A stretch of 64,000 nucleotides of DNA from NCBI GenBank assembly GCA_933228895.1, contig OW121853.1:79344645-79408644 (forward strand), read 5' to 3'. The DNA is from Platycnemis pennipes (lineage: Eukaryota; Arthropoda; Insecta; Odonata; Platycnemididae). Positions within the stretch are counted from its first letter, which is position 1; every line of letters starts with the position of its first letter. Of the stretch, positions 12,723-22,290 are shown piece after piece. Under the pieces are notes generated by a model. That model was not told the origin of the DNA. It did no database searches and was given only the letters and a program-made list of their open reading frames with translations. Position numbers and translations under genes: made by a program.

Positions 12723-12960
12723 AGGAGAAAATTATAGAGGTAGCAAACTTATTAACCACTGTGGAGAATTTAGCAAGGCTCTGCTATAGATTTTAGTTTA
12801 AATTATTCCAAAAGAAGATTACTTGGAGAAAGTACTTCTGAAAGATGATACTTGGAGAAACTTATAGAGGTAGCAAACCTATTTACCGTTATGAAGAATT
12901 TAGCATCTCTGCTATAGATTTTAGTACAAGTTATTTCAAGATATGAATTATTTGTAAATA
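12723..12960. repeat. Diverged tandem duplication, period 130
   Basis: A block beginning near GGAGAAAATTATAGAGGTAG (12,724) and containing GAATTTAGCA and CTGCTATAGATTTTAGT is repeated 130 bases later from about 12,853. The copies differ by substitutions and a few indels. It is a local segmental duplication with no open frame. Confidence 0.65.
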
Positions 12961-13680
12961 TCTACCTAAAATAAGTTTGTTTCTATATATTCTGGGAAAA
13001 AAATTTAATGTAATAATCTTGGGGAAACAAAATATTTTCCCAAGGCCAAGATGATATTTGAAAAAGAAAATTGGCGCCGTTAACCGAAGTTAGGGGAGAG
13101 TTATAATCATCACAACATTGGTTGTGCTGCTAAGAATGCCGTGAAGCAGAAAAAATTCACGGGATTTGATTATAGTTTCACATTACTTGAGGCGTGGGAA
13201 GAGCATTAAAACTTCCTCACGCAAGACTTGCCCCGCAGACCCAAAAATGAAAGTTCAGTAATACTTGGAGAGGAATCTTCATGGCGAGTCTCCCTTTCAT
13301 TTTCATTCCTCATATCCATCCCAGATTCCGCAACAATTTCTTGGGCGAGGAGGAATGGAATGTGAAACGAATTTTTAATTTAATCCCAAAACGGTACAGA
13401 CACATTCTCATATACATTTTTTCCCCTAGAGAATCCGAGATCCTGGTTACGGAAAAGAACACGTGTCACACCATTCAGGAGCTATCTTGTATTCATGACG
13501 ACAATTTTGGTTTCATGATATAACATGCGGATAAAGCAGAAACGTTTGGGCTTCTTTAGCCATGATTCAACTTAAGAGTAAAAAAAGGTTACAGTCTTAA
13601 TGTGCTCCAATGGCCCAAACCCTGGCGTCCCGGCTCAAACCCAGGGTGATACATTACCTTTTCCTGCCGACCTATTTGTG
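12961..13680. other. No gene recognised
   Basis: Mixed sequence. The frame at 13,281-13,523 has no recognisable domain. A 7-bp-arm hairpin around CCCTGG/CCAGGG lies near 13,618-13,652. Confidence 0.4.
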
Positions 13681-13685
13681 AAATG

Positions 13686-13827
13686 GATCTTATAAATTGA
13701 AACAAAATGGATTATTTGCAAAAACAGAGCTATCCAGCCTAAGATCTTAGGTGATCCATCACTGTCTAACTTAAGGCTTGGTTGCTCTATTTTATAAATA
13801 ATTCATTTTGCTTCAATTTCTATGATC
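13686..13827. repeat. Inverted repeat, about 58-bp arms
   Basis: The left arm 13,686-13,743 and right arm 13,770-13,827 are reverse complements with roughly 80% match by eye. Shared blocks include GATC, AAATTGAA, CAAAATG, ATTATTT and GAGC, ending in CCTAAG / CCTTAAG. The spacer is about 26 bases and begins inside a perfect 14-bp palindrome, CCTAAGATCTTAGG. It may be a solo palindromic MITE or a foldback remnant. There are no coding features. Confidence 0.65.
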
Positions 13828-13934
13828 TCTTCAAGAAAAACGTTGACAAGAATAGCTACCTAATGTAAGACCCCGGGTTAGAGCCAACCATATTTTGATT
13901 ATACTTGACGCGGTTCATGCTCAGCTTTTGTAAA

Positions 13935-14165
13935 CGCCTGGTGACTGTGGCTGAGGTCATTTTGACTCTGGTGGCTAGAGTTCGACCCCAGAACAAGGGC
14001 GAGGTTTGGGCCAAGGCTGCGGGAGGTATTAGTCATTGATGTACCAATCCCTACTTGACTTATGTGAAGAACACTTTCAATACTCCGTCCGTCGCATGGG
14101 ATGTAAAAATGTAAACCTTTCGGCTGCCTTTCGTTAAGAGAGGGCAAATATCGATGCCAGGTTTT
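13935..14165 (+). mobile_element. tRNA-derived SINE, family B
   Basis: A tRNA-like head (GTGGCTAGAG then TTCGACCCC) is followed by the family-B body: AAGAACACTTTCAATACT, CCGTCCGTCGCATGGGATGT, then a C/T-rich end with ATGCCAGGTTTT. The same order recurs at 19.3, 34.4, 35.8, 39.7, 45.1 and 49.2 kb. Confidence 0.7.
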
Positions 14166-15518
14166 ACTGAAAATTCCTACCTTTACCCACCAATTCTCAG
14201 TGACGCAAATAACCTTAGATATCGTTCACCCCCCCTTGAACAAGCTTCAAATTAAGTATATGTTATAATGTTCCATTTTTTTTCGGCCATCATCGAATTC
14301 CCTTTCATCCATTGACCTTCATAATCATTACATTTTTCCATTCCACGATTGACAGCCTTTCATTTTTGTCCATTCATTGGTACCTCAGTAATATTTTGCT
14401 ACCTTTCATAACTCTCTATACATGGCTAACTTGCCTTCCTTGAGGACGTTTCCATCCATTTAGCTTTCAACTTTGTTCCTAACAAATCCGTTATTTCCAA
14501 GGGTATGGCGCAATCACCTCACTGTTCCCTGTCATGCTGTCGTCCTAACACAATTTTTCCTCGGTTTTGCATACTTTCACATTTCACTCTATCCTGCCAT
14601 GTGAATATCAGCATCGTAGACCAACGCAAAATATCGAAGACTTTTATTATTTTCCGTCAATTCTTCTCCTATCATATTTTCCCCAATGGTTTTATTCATG
14701 CCACTCATTTCCATGCCAATAACACAAAACCAAACATTCACTCTGTTTTCTGTCTTTGTAGATCATACGACATTCAGTGTAAAATTAGTGAACACAAGGG
14801 TGAAGAAAATCGATAGAAAAGGATATTTATCCAACTCGATTTACTTCTATATCTTACTACACTACCAGCTGGAGGGAATGTGATTAAGGGGCCCTGGGAC
14901 ATAGCTGTTTTTCAGACCTATTTTTCAAGGAAGATTGCTCCAACAGGAAGCCAGATATCGGAATGCGGTTTTCAGTACTTAAAAGAGAAAGTATCAAACT
15001 ATTACTCTATAATCCTAGATTTTACGTAATAAGCCTTGTTAAAAATATATATCGATGTAAAAATAGACCTTTTTGTTGCAAATATTGGGAGACAGAGGGG
15101 CTATTTTTTTTAACTTTCGTTATTATAGAGTACAAGATTCAAGCTTAGTCTGTTGGATCCTTGAAAATTATTGATTTTTATTAAAAGACACGCTGTTGAG
15201 ATATTCTGAAAGTAATTGATGTTTTTCGCCAACTCCAGCCCAGGGATACGCCTCGAGCGTCGTGCAAATCACTAAACAGTTCACACATTCTCCGCCTACT
15301 GCGCTACTCAAAAAAAGGCACGGTCCCTCTACCCTATATCCTAAAACGGTATCCTTGAGGTGTTGGAGCTTAGGGGAAGGGAAAGTGCAGGCCGGCGGGA
15401 AGCAGAGGCGAGGACGGAGTGTATGATTTACTGACGGGTTGTTTCTTGAGTCTCTGTTTAGGTTGTCGCTCTCGGGGTGTCTAGTAATAGTCAAACTGAC
15501 TAATAGTCAAGTCTCAAA
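14166..15518. other. No gene recognised; GC-richer just before 15.5 kb
   Basis: Pyrimidine-rich AT sequence to 14,800 with overlapping chance frames. From 15,230 to 15,480 the sequence becomes GC-rich with several CpG. A short direct repeat (TAATAGTCAA) lies at 15,485-15,510, immediately upstream of the possible reading frame at 15,519. This could be that frame's 5' UTR or promoter, or the end of a transposon carrying it. Confidence 0.35.
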
Positions 15519-15900
15519 ATGTCATCGGAAGCGTACCGATATCGGAAAATTAAAGTAGGCAGTCGCTTGACATTTTCGATGGCGAGGAAAAAAAGAAAGG
15601 GTGAATTTTTGGCCAAGCGGAGGGAAGAAAAAAGGTAAATATTGTCATTTTTTGTGAAAACACTATCTTAATGTAGTGATATATTCATGTGTAAGTATGC
15701 AAATTTCTATTATCCGAAACAGGCGTCTCAAAATAATGGGAACAGAGTCGCACGTAGGAGGAACTTCTTGCGCTATTGAAGAAATCCCGTCCAATATTGA
15801 CGATTCAGTAGCTGACGAAACTTTGCATGATTCATTTGACGATATGGCAATTGCCGAAGAAGGGAAAAACGAAGGCATACCTATCCAGTGGAGTAACGGG
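15519..15900 (+). CDS. Possible two-exon reading frame, unknown protein
   Basis: A frame opens at ATG 15,519 and runs 116 bases to AAAAG|GTAAAT, a good splice donor (intron starts 15,635). An acceptor, CCGAAACAG, ends at 15,722, giving an 88-base intron. Joining 15,519-15,634 to 15,723 onward keeps the frame, with an AG|G codon across the junction. Without splicing the frame stops at 15,636. The first exon is strongly basic (runs such as MARKKRKG and AKRREEKR). The second exon is acidic and serine-rich (IPSNIDDSVADETLHDSFDD). I do not recognise the family; a basic-then-acidic start is seen in some nuclear proteins and transposon ORFs. It is cut off where the reverse-strand LINE begins at about 15,905, so any gene is truncated. 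Confidence 0.35.
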
Positions 15901-15904
15901 AAGA

Positions 15905-18310
15905 AGAATCATCGACTTAAAATATTCGACAAATCGGTTTCCAATTTACTGAAAAGGTTTAACCTAAATTTCAACCTGCGTTCTGATAGTAATTCCCAGC
16001 CTAGTTCTTCTATTAAACTCGTAACACTTATACAATTATCATAGCGGCCTTTAACAAATCTAGTGGATCTTCTTTGCACACGCTCTAATTCTTTTATCAT
16101 ACCTTCCTCGTACGGATCCCATATACTAGCGGCATATTCTAAATGAGGCCTGACAAGTGTAAACTAGCTTCTAGTACTCTCTCATCGCATTTGCCTAGAA
16201 CTCTTTTTACGAATCCTGATATATGGTTTGCTACACTAGTTATTTCTCTGATGTGTTTCCCCCACAGCATGTCTTCAATGTTGGTGACGCCTAAGTATTT
16301 AATAAATTCTACGTTAGATATTTTCTTTTCTTTGATGCAATAATTTTTCCGGGGAAAGCTATTCTTTTTCCAAAAGTTGATTACGGCACATTTCTTCAAA
16401 TTTAATTCTAGCTGCCAACTACCACACCATTCATCGATCGCATCCAAATCCTTAGCTAATGACCGACTGTCCTCTTCATTTCTAATTTACTTATATACTA
16501 CTGCATCAGAAGAAATACGTAAATATGAAGAGATTAGCCGACAGGACTCAGTGGAGAGCTGCGTCAAACCGATCTGAGGATTGATGACCAATGATGACTG
16601 CTGCATCATCGGCAAAAAGACGGAGCTTGCTATTTTTAGCTACTGTATTCAAGTCATTTACGGAGAGAGGAAATAAAATTGGGCCTATCACGCTGGGGAA
16701 CACCCGATGTAACTTTTACTTCGCCTGAGGTGACACCATCTAATACCACCCTTTGAACGCGTTCATGTAGGAAATCTCCTATCCAGCCTACCATATTACT
16801 GTCTCCCGTATGATGCTAACTTCGCGAGTAAATTACAGTGGGGAACCTTATCAAACCTTTTCTAAATTTAAAAACGCTGCGTCTACCTGTACGTTACCTT
16901 CTCCGGAAATTAAAATATCATGAACAAAAAGACCTATTTGATTTTCGCAAGATCGTCCCTTTCTGGACCCATGCTTATTTGTTATCAATAAATCCTGGCT
17001 ATCGAGGTGTCCCCTTATTGATGTAACTATCATATGCTGTATAATTTTGAACGACAGTGACGTTATTGATATTGGTTTATAATTCGATGGATGTTCCCTA
17101 TCGCCACTTCTAAAAATTGGGATCACGTTTGCTATCTTCCAGTCTTTGGGAACCGCGTGTTCTTCGAGGGATTTGTTAAATATTACTTTAAGATACGGTG
17201 CCATTTCGAGAGCTATTTCTTTATACACACGAGCAGGAATTTCATCAGGACCTGAGGACTTGTTCGGGCTATCGTATTTTAGTAAGGATACGATTCCGCT
17301 ATAAGATACATTTATCGATCGGGGGCATTATTTGCTGAAATCGGTCTGGTATGGTTTCGAGCAAACTACGCTTAGATTGATTAAAAACGCTCTGGAAAAA
17401 TAATTCAACAAATTAGCCTTATCTAATTATTTCGCCCCTATACCCTTTCAAGGAATTAACAGTTGAAATTTTAGTTCACTGTACTTCCCTAACATATGAT
17501 CAAAATGCTTTCGGATTCCCCTCTAGTTGTTCTCCAAGTACTTTTCTCTTGAAATCACTTTACGCTTTTCTAAGGGCTGTTTTTGCGGCTGCTTTATATG
17601 TAACGTTCGATAATTTTTTAGATCGCTATTAGCTACATTTTTCTTAGTTTCGCGTGGATAACTCGTTGTCGTTTTAAACATTTTTTTAACCTCCGCGTTG
17701 GACCACCTTGGTTCCCTATTCTCACTCTTATACTCACTCACCGTGTAATTTGGAGGAACTCTTTCCATGTCTGCATCACTATTTTTTCTGATGTTTAGAA
17801 TTTTTCAAAAGAAGTCTGTAAGTCACGCCTAAATCCGTTAAAATCTGCTTTACTTAAAAGGCAAATCTTTCTTCTTAATTTTACATTTTTGTCAGTATTG
17901 AGGGATAATTTAACGTGTACTATCTTGTGGTCACTTATTCCATGGACATTTTTAACTTCAATAACTTTTTCATGGATGTTTGAGGCAAGTAAATCGAGAA
18001 CATTCTCCCTTCTATTATGCAAATTTACTATTTGATGTACTGCGTATTATGCGAACAGGTTAAAAAATGACGAGCAGATTTCTTTTTCCCTACCCCCAGA
18101 CTAATGACTACATGTTTTCCAATCTATCGATGTTGTATTGAAATCTCCACCTTTCAATAATCTGTCGTTCGTTGGTATGAGAATTAATGTGCCTGATCTG
18201 TTTCTCGAGTTCTAATACTGAGTGTACATCGGAATGGGGTGGTCTGTAGTAGGCACAAACGTATATTACTTTCAAATTACCACATTTAGACATTAACACG
18301 TACAAGCCAA
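15905..18310 (-). mobile_element. CR1-like LINE, endonuclease plus reverse transcriptase, decayed
   Basis: Reading the minus strand from 18,305 down, domains appear in order in several frames. The apurinic-type endonuclease comes first: VIYVCAYYRPPHSD, a ruined GDFN site read as WRFQYNID, then NVLDLLASNIHEK and GISDHKIVHVKL. The reverse transcriptase follows: DWKIANVIPIFRSGDREHP, NYKPISITS, KHGSRKGRSCENQ, a frameshifted KxFDKVPH near 16,845, GVPQR at 16,691-16,705, FADD at 16,605-16,616 and WQLELNLKKCAVINF. The C-terminal RPHLEYAASIWDPYEEG and ELERVQRRSTRFV come last. Frameshifts, stops and a nested insertion make it non-functional. Motif style fits the CR1/Jockey group. The 5' start of the endonuclease is missing, and the usual C-terminal end and 3' UTR are missing at 15,905. 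Confidence 0.9.
16509..16600 (+). mobile_element. GAT-tail LINE fragment nested in the CR1-like LINE
   Basis: A 92-base plus-strand piece interrupts the reverse transcriptase of the surrounding LINE. It carries the last codons of the second LINE family (RLADRTQWRAASNQS-like, read from AGATTAGCCGACAGGACTCA) and its 3' UTR (GAGGATTGATGACCAATGAT). It is flanked by CTGCATCA at 16,501-16,508 and again at 16,601-16,608, a target site duplication. Removing the insert rejoins the host codons FADDA-VVY. It is very strongly 5'-truncated, as is common for LINE insertions. Confidence 0.85.
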
Positions 18311-18780
18311 GCTACCAGCTGAGACCACCTCCTATTTGTTGCAGTTCTTACGGCTAAACTGTTGTCACAACAACCAATCAACGCGGCTACCCTGAAAAAG
18401 GAAGTCTATTCATGACTTGGACCGTGGACGCGTTCTCCTGCAGCTACGAACCCCACTAGGACCAGACCGGCTCGGTTCTTAGAAAAACGTAGCGAACGCA
18501 TTTCCGCGAATTACACGTTGCCGCATGGTATAATGTGGAGTCTGCCAAACAGTTTGGTCCCATCGTATGTTGAAATGGCAACATTGCGTCTAGTGGTCAG
18601 CAATGGAAAACTCCGCGGACGGAGGGGATGAGAGGGAAGGGTCGTTATTGCCTCATCACCTCTGCGCAAAGAATTAAAGCGTAGAGGAGACACTGAACAT
18701 AAATATGGCTGGTTGGGTAGGCGCCGACTCTGGTAACTCTACCGGTCGACGGAAAAACTATCTCCATCATCTCAGCACTC
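18311..18780. other. CpG-rich block beside the LINE, probably repetitive
   Basis: The block is GC-richer than its surroundings, with many CpG and an imperfect hairpin (CCTCTGCGC / GCGTAGAGG) near 18,658-18,688. Its borders coincide with the 5' end of the LINE on one side and return to AT-rich DNA near 18,800 on the other. It looks like part of another element, perhaps the one that received the LINE, but I found no matching copy in the window and no terminal repeats. Confidence 0.35.
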
Positions 18781-19267
18781 GAAAGCGAAAAAATAATCAT
18801 GTATCACGGCCCCTTAAGGGTTCCAGCTCACCTGCTGTTCATGGTTGTAAGACAAGGAATAGAATACGTTGGAATTAAGATCCATATTCGAGTATTGTGT
18901 CACGATATTGTATGTTTGCTTTTACGGAAAGGGTCCGTGGGAAATGCTTATTATTGAATCTAACTTAGATGCCGTCAGTCTCATTCTCTAATTTAACATT
19001 TCGTTCAATCTGCCGTTCTAGCAGGGGAATATAATTAAGTACTTCTATTGTGTAACCGTCAAGCTAAATAACTTTTAAATGTTTACGCTGATATTATTGT
19101 TTACTGTGAAAAACATCGAAACCTTAGAGTGAAATCAGATTTAGCCACAACAGAAAAAACGATTTACTCTCAACCATAGTATTTTCATATTGAAGTAGTT
19201 ATTTGAGCCAGATGACCGACAGCTAAGGTTATCAGCGCCATTAAGGATAGCTGCACAATTGGAGGAA
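18781..19267. other. AT-rich, nothing recognised
   Basis: No open frame, repeat or RNA gene seen. Confidence 0.45.
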
Positions 19268-19495
19268 TTTTACAGGGAGTGGTGGAAAAGTGGAGAGAAA
19301 CCCGGCGTAGACCTAGGCCTACACCAAACCAAAGGCACCAAGGGGTCCACGGTTTTACTGACGACGGACAGAGTACTAAACTTGAAGTGTTCTCCAATCT
19401 GGTGGAAACAGGTTTACAGCTGAAAAATCTCTGAAGCTACAGGGATTTGAACCCGGAATCTAGGGATGGGGAACTAGTGCTCTAGCCACCAAACT
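19268..19495 (-). mobile_element. tRNA-derived SINE, family B
   Basis: Read on the minus strand from 19,495: TGGTGGCTAGAGCACTAG (A-box region), CCGGGTTCAAATCCC (B box), then the body GAGAACACTTCAAGTTTAGT, ACTCTGTCCGTCGTCAG, CGTGGACCCCTTGGTGCC and a terminal GGGTTTCTCTCCACTTTTCC. It is one of the best preserved copies and gives the family's layout: head about 60 bases, core about 100, pyrimidine-rich end. Confidence 0.8.
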
Positions 19496-20085
19496 TATTT
19501 CAGAATTGAGTTCTCACAACTATCGATCCCCTGAATGATAAACCGTGTACAAATTTAAGGCCTAACTTCGAGTAATGGAAATTTATACCATGCTTTTTAT
19601 TTTGTATTTGAATTGTAGTAGTAGCAACGCAGACGACTGTCACTTAGCTAGAGAAGTGAAATTCTGTCCAGGAACGGATGTTTTTTTCACATTAGCAAAC
19701 TTCGATGGAATGCAACTACGGTACACCAGCACCGAACTCATGCGGACATCGGAGAAATATACGTCCCAACTTTTCGAGGCAAAAATTTTAGGAGAATTTT
19801 ACGAGGCATGTCCAACACTCTGAACATTCCAATTCATATTTAAAATGCCCTAATCCACGTTTTACACAACTTTGGTGGAATAATGGAGTGGGCTTTCCAA
19901 ATTTATTTTACATTTATTCCACCTGCATTCGGCTTCTCCATTAATTCACACACACGATGAAATTTCGCAATATTCCCGACCGGAAATGGCTTTTCTTAGG
20001 GGGGGAAGGGACAGAGTGGAAGGGTGTGTGGAGGGTGCTGTCACCGAATAAAGCGTCTCAGTGACCGGATCAGACCGTCGGGCTG
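19496..20085. other. No gene recognised
   Basis: Mixed sequence. The 82-codon frame at 19,575 has a hydrophobic start but no recognisable domain. Confidence 0.35.
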
Positions 20086-20705
20086 TTAAGAGATTGAACG
20101 CTTCAGGCTTTTACCCCCACCCTCCCTCCCTCCGGCCACTTTAACATGGGGTTCCTCCCGAAATCCCACCTCTATTTCTCCCTCTGTCACTTCCACCCCT
20201 TAACCCTTCCCTCCCCCCTTTAACCCCTAATATCCCACACCCTGTACCCTTCTCGGGGCACTAACGTCCCCAACCTCACTGATCCTTTTCGCCCCGCTCT
20301 GTATCCTCCTGGCACTAACCCTTTTCGCGAGCCCTTCTGGAGGGCTCTTCCTTCCTCTCTTCCGCCATGCCTTTATCGGCCATCTTTCCCTGAAAGGGGC
20401 CGTTCATCTCGCCCCACGACGACCCCTTTCCCCCACCCCTACTCGTATCCCTTCCCCCCACTCCTCTTCACTCATCCTCTATCACGCGTAACCCATCTTC
20501 TAACATCCCTCCCGTCCGTCTCCGGTTTTCTCGGGCTAACCTTACTTCTCCGCCTGAAGCGAACCCTGACCCTTTTGCTCCCCTCCCCCCTGACCCGTAC
20601 TCCGCAACGCTATTCCCCTCCTTCCCTTCTACATCCCCCCTGATCCCAAGGCCAACTCGTTCTCCCATCCCCCTCACCTCGTCTGCCCCAGCATCGGAGT
20701 AGCGT
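20086..20705. repeat. Pyrimidine-rich, G-poor block
   Basis: Over about 600 bases the plus strand is dominated by C and T, with repeated CCCTCC, CCCCAC and TTCCCC words. A 134-codon glycine/glutamate/arginine-rich frame on the minus strand (20,468-20,872) follows from this composition. CpG becomes frequent from 20,500 to 21,080. A regulatory or 5' UTR region is possible but not shown. Confidence 0.5.
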
Positions 20706-21811
20706 TTCATTTTGGGGGAGGGGAAAGGAGAGAAAGGATAAAAAGGGTGCGAAGGAATAACCGAAAACCTTTCTTTTCGCTCGGCGTCCGCTGCCCCGTC
20801 CGACTCCCTAGGCCGTCCTTTTATTTTCTCGCCCGGCCATCCCTTCCTTTTGTCCTCCTCGTGTTTCGTCATTACTTTGCCCGGGTCTTCTTTTCATGGC
20901 GTCCTCTTGTTTCCATCTCCTCGGAGGACCCACATTGTCGTGGGCGAGAGAATGGCATAGTCTCTGCATCTCGAGGTTACTTGCGTTTAGATTTTAAGAG
21001 CGTGGACTTGCAAGACTATATTTTTGCTCGATTTATATTTCTAGCGGGAAAAATCCTCGAAATTTTCACAATTAAGCGTCTGCGGCCGTAAGACCCTCAT
21101 ATTTTCATTTTTAATTTGCAAGTAGCCGTAAATCCTAGCATAATGGGGCTTATTCAATCGCGCGTCTTTTGTAAAATTCTGACCAGGAGGGGATACATCT
21201 TTATGGAAGATTCTTACGAGGAAAAAGAATGGTGTAATTATTACAGTTAACTGTCTCCAAAATAACCTTGTTGAACTGCTTCATAATCGAAATAAAAACG
21301 TTACTTTGTTGTTCTACATAAAAATATTTAATACACGACCAGGATTTCGTTGGGAATCCTGAAGGCGTCAATCGTGTGATAAATATCTTTACGTGGAAAA
21401 ATCAAGTAGCATTTTTATTTAAATTTCAAGAACGGTGTAAATTTGAATTTTTTTTTCAAATCAGGAAGCATTTCATATTAGCGTGAAATCAAGAATGTGA
21501 ACAGAGTATAATAGCCTTTATCGTAACAGATATATATAACAGGCTGTGAAGGATGTAAAAGAAAGGAATTTCATTACTGTGAAGAGGTTTACTCTCTCGT
21601 CTCTCGCCTAGGCCAGATTTCTTAAAGTCACCAAATATTAGGTAGTATTCTCCGGGAAAATTAGGAGAAGAGATGAAATTAGAAGATTAACATGCAACCC
21701 TTGTTTAATCCGTATTCCTATATTAAAGATCAACCTCAGAACACGCATTTCAATGAAGAGGATTACTCAAGAGAAAGCCAGTTGTAGTGATTTTGAAATT
21801 CCACTGCTTAC
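20706..21811. other. CpG-containing then AT-rich, no gene recognised
   Basis: Up to about 21,090 the sequence has moderate CpG content and a 114-codon frame (20,747-21,091) without domains. After that it is AT-rich. Confidence 0.35.
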
Positions 21812-21852
21812 ATGCCATAAAATAATTTAAATTTAAAATTATTTTATGGCAT
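21812..21852. repeat. 41-bp perfect AT-rich palindrome
   Basis: The arms ATGCCATAAAATAATTT (21,812-21,828) and its exact reverse complement (21,836-21,852) flank a 7-base centre, AAATTTA. It would form a 17-bp hairpin. No matching copy was seen elsewhere in the window. Confidence 0.8.
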
Positions 21853-22134
21853 AAAATCATTCTAAGCTCACGTACACTTTATATTTTAGCATCTCTCATT
21901 TACAACACCACTCACTCAAATTCAACGGAATGAAATCAATGCAACCCACGTGATATTCCTAGCTTAGCCATGTGTGTAAATTAGCCAATGTTTATTTATT
22001 TTACGTAACCTGGATTTCCGATAACAAATGCCTGAGATTTTATCCTCTGATTTTATCAAATTCCTTATAATATATCCATTAACAGGACATAAAGTGGCAC
22101 TGCAAAATCTTCACAGATAAAAAACATACATCGA

Positions 22135-22290
22135 CCCGAAGTCAAAGCACCATAAATCAGGGGGTTTCGAGTTCGAGTCCAAGCCAAGGAGAATACTTTT
22201 TTCTCTGTGGTAATTTTACTACTGTGCATATGAGAGAGTGACTGCGTTACGATTTATCCATTTAACTCGGATTCTTTGAATAAATTGGAA
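22135..22290 (+). mobile_element. tRNA-derived SINE, family C (candidate)
   Basis: A B-box-like GAGTTCGAGTCC near 22,171 is followed by a body containing GAATACTTTTTTCTC, TAATTTTACTACTGTGCATA and GAGTGACTGCGTTA. The same order and spacing is seen at 49.6 kb, which suggests a family. The A box is weak. Confidence 0.5.

Noticed and set aside
20468..21091. Overlapping 114- and 134-codon frames
   Set aside because: Composition-driven frames in a pyrimidine-rich block; low-complexity translations with no family resemblance.
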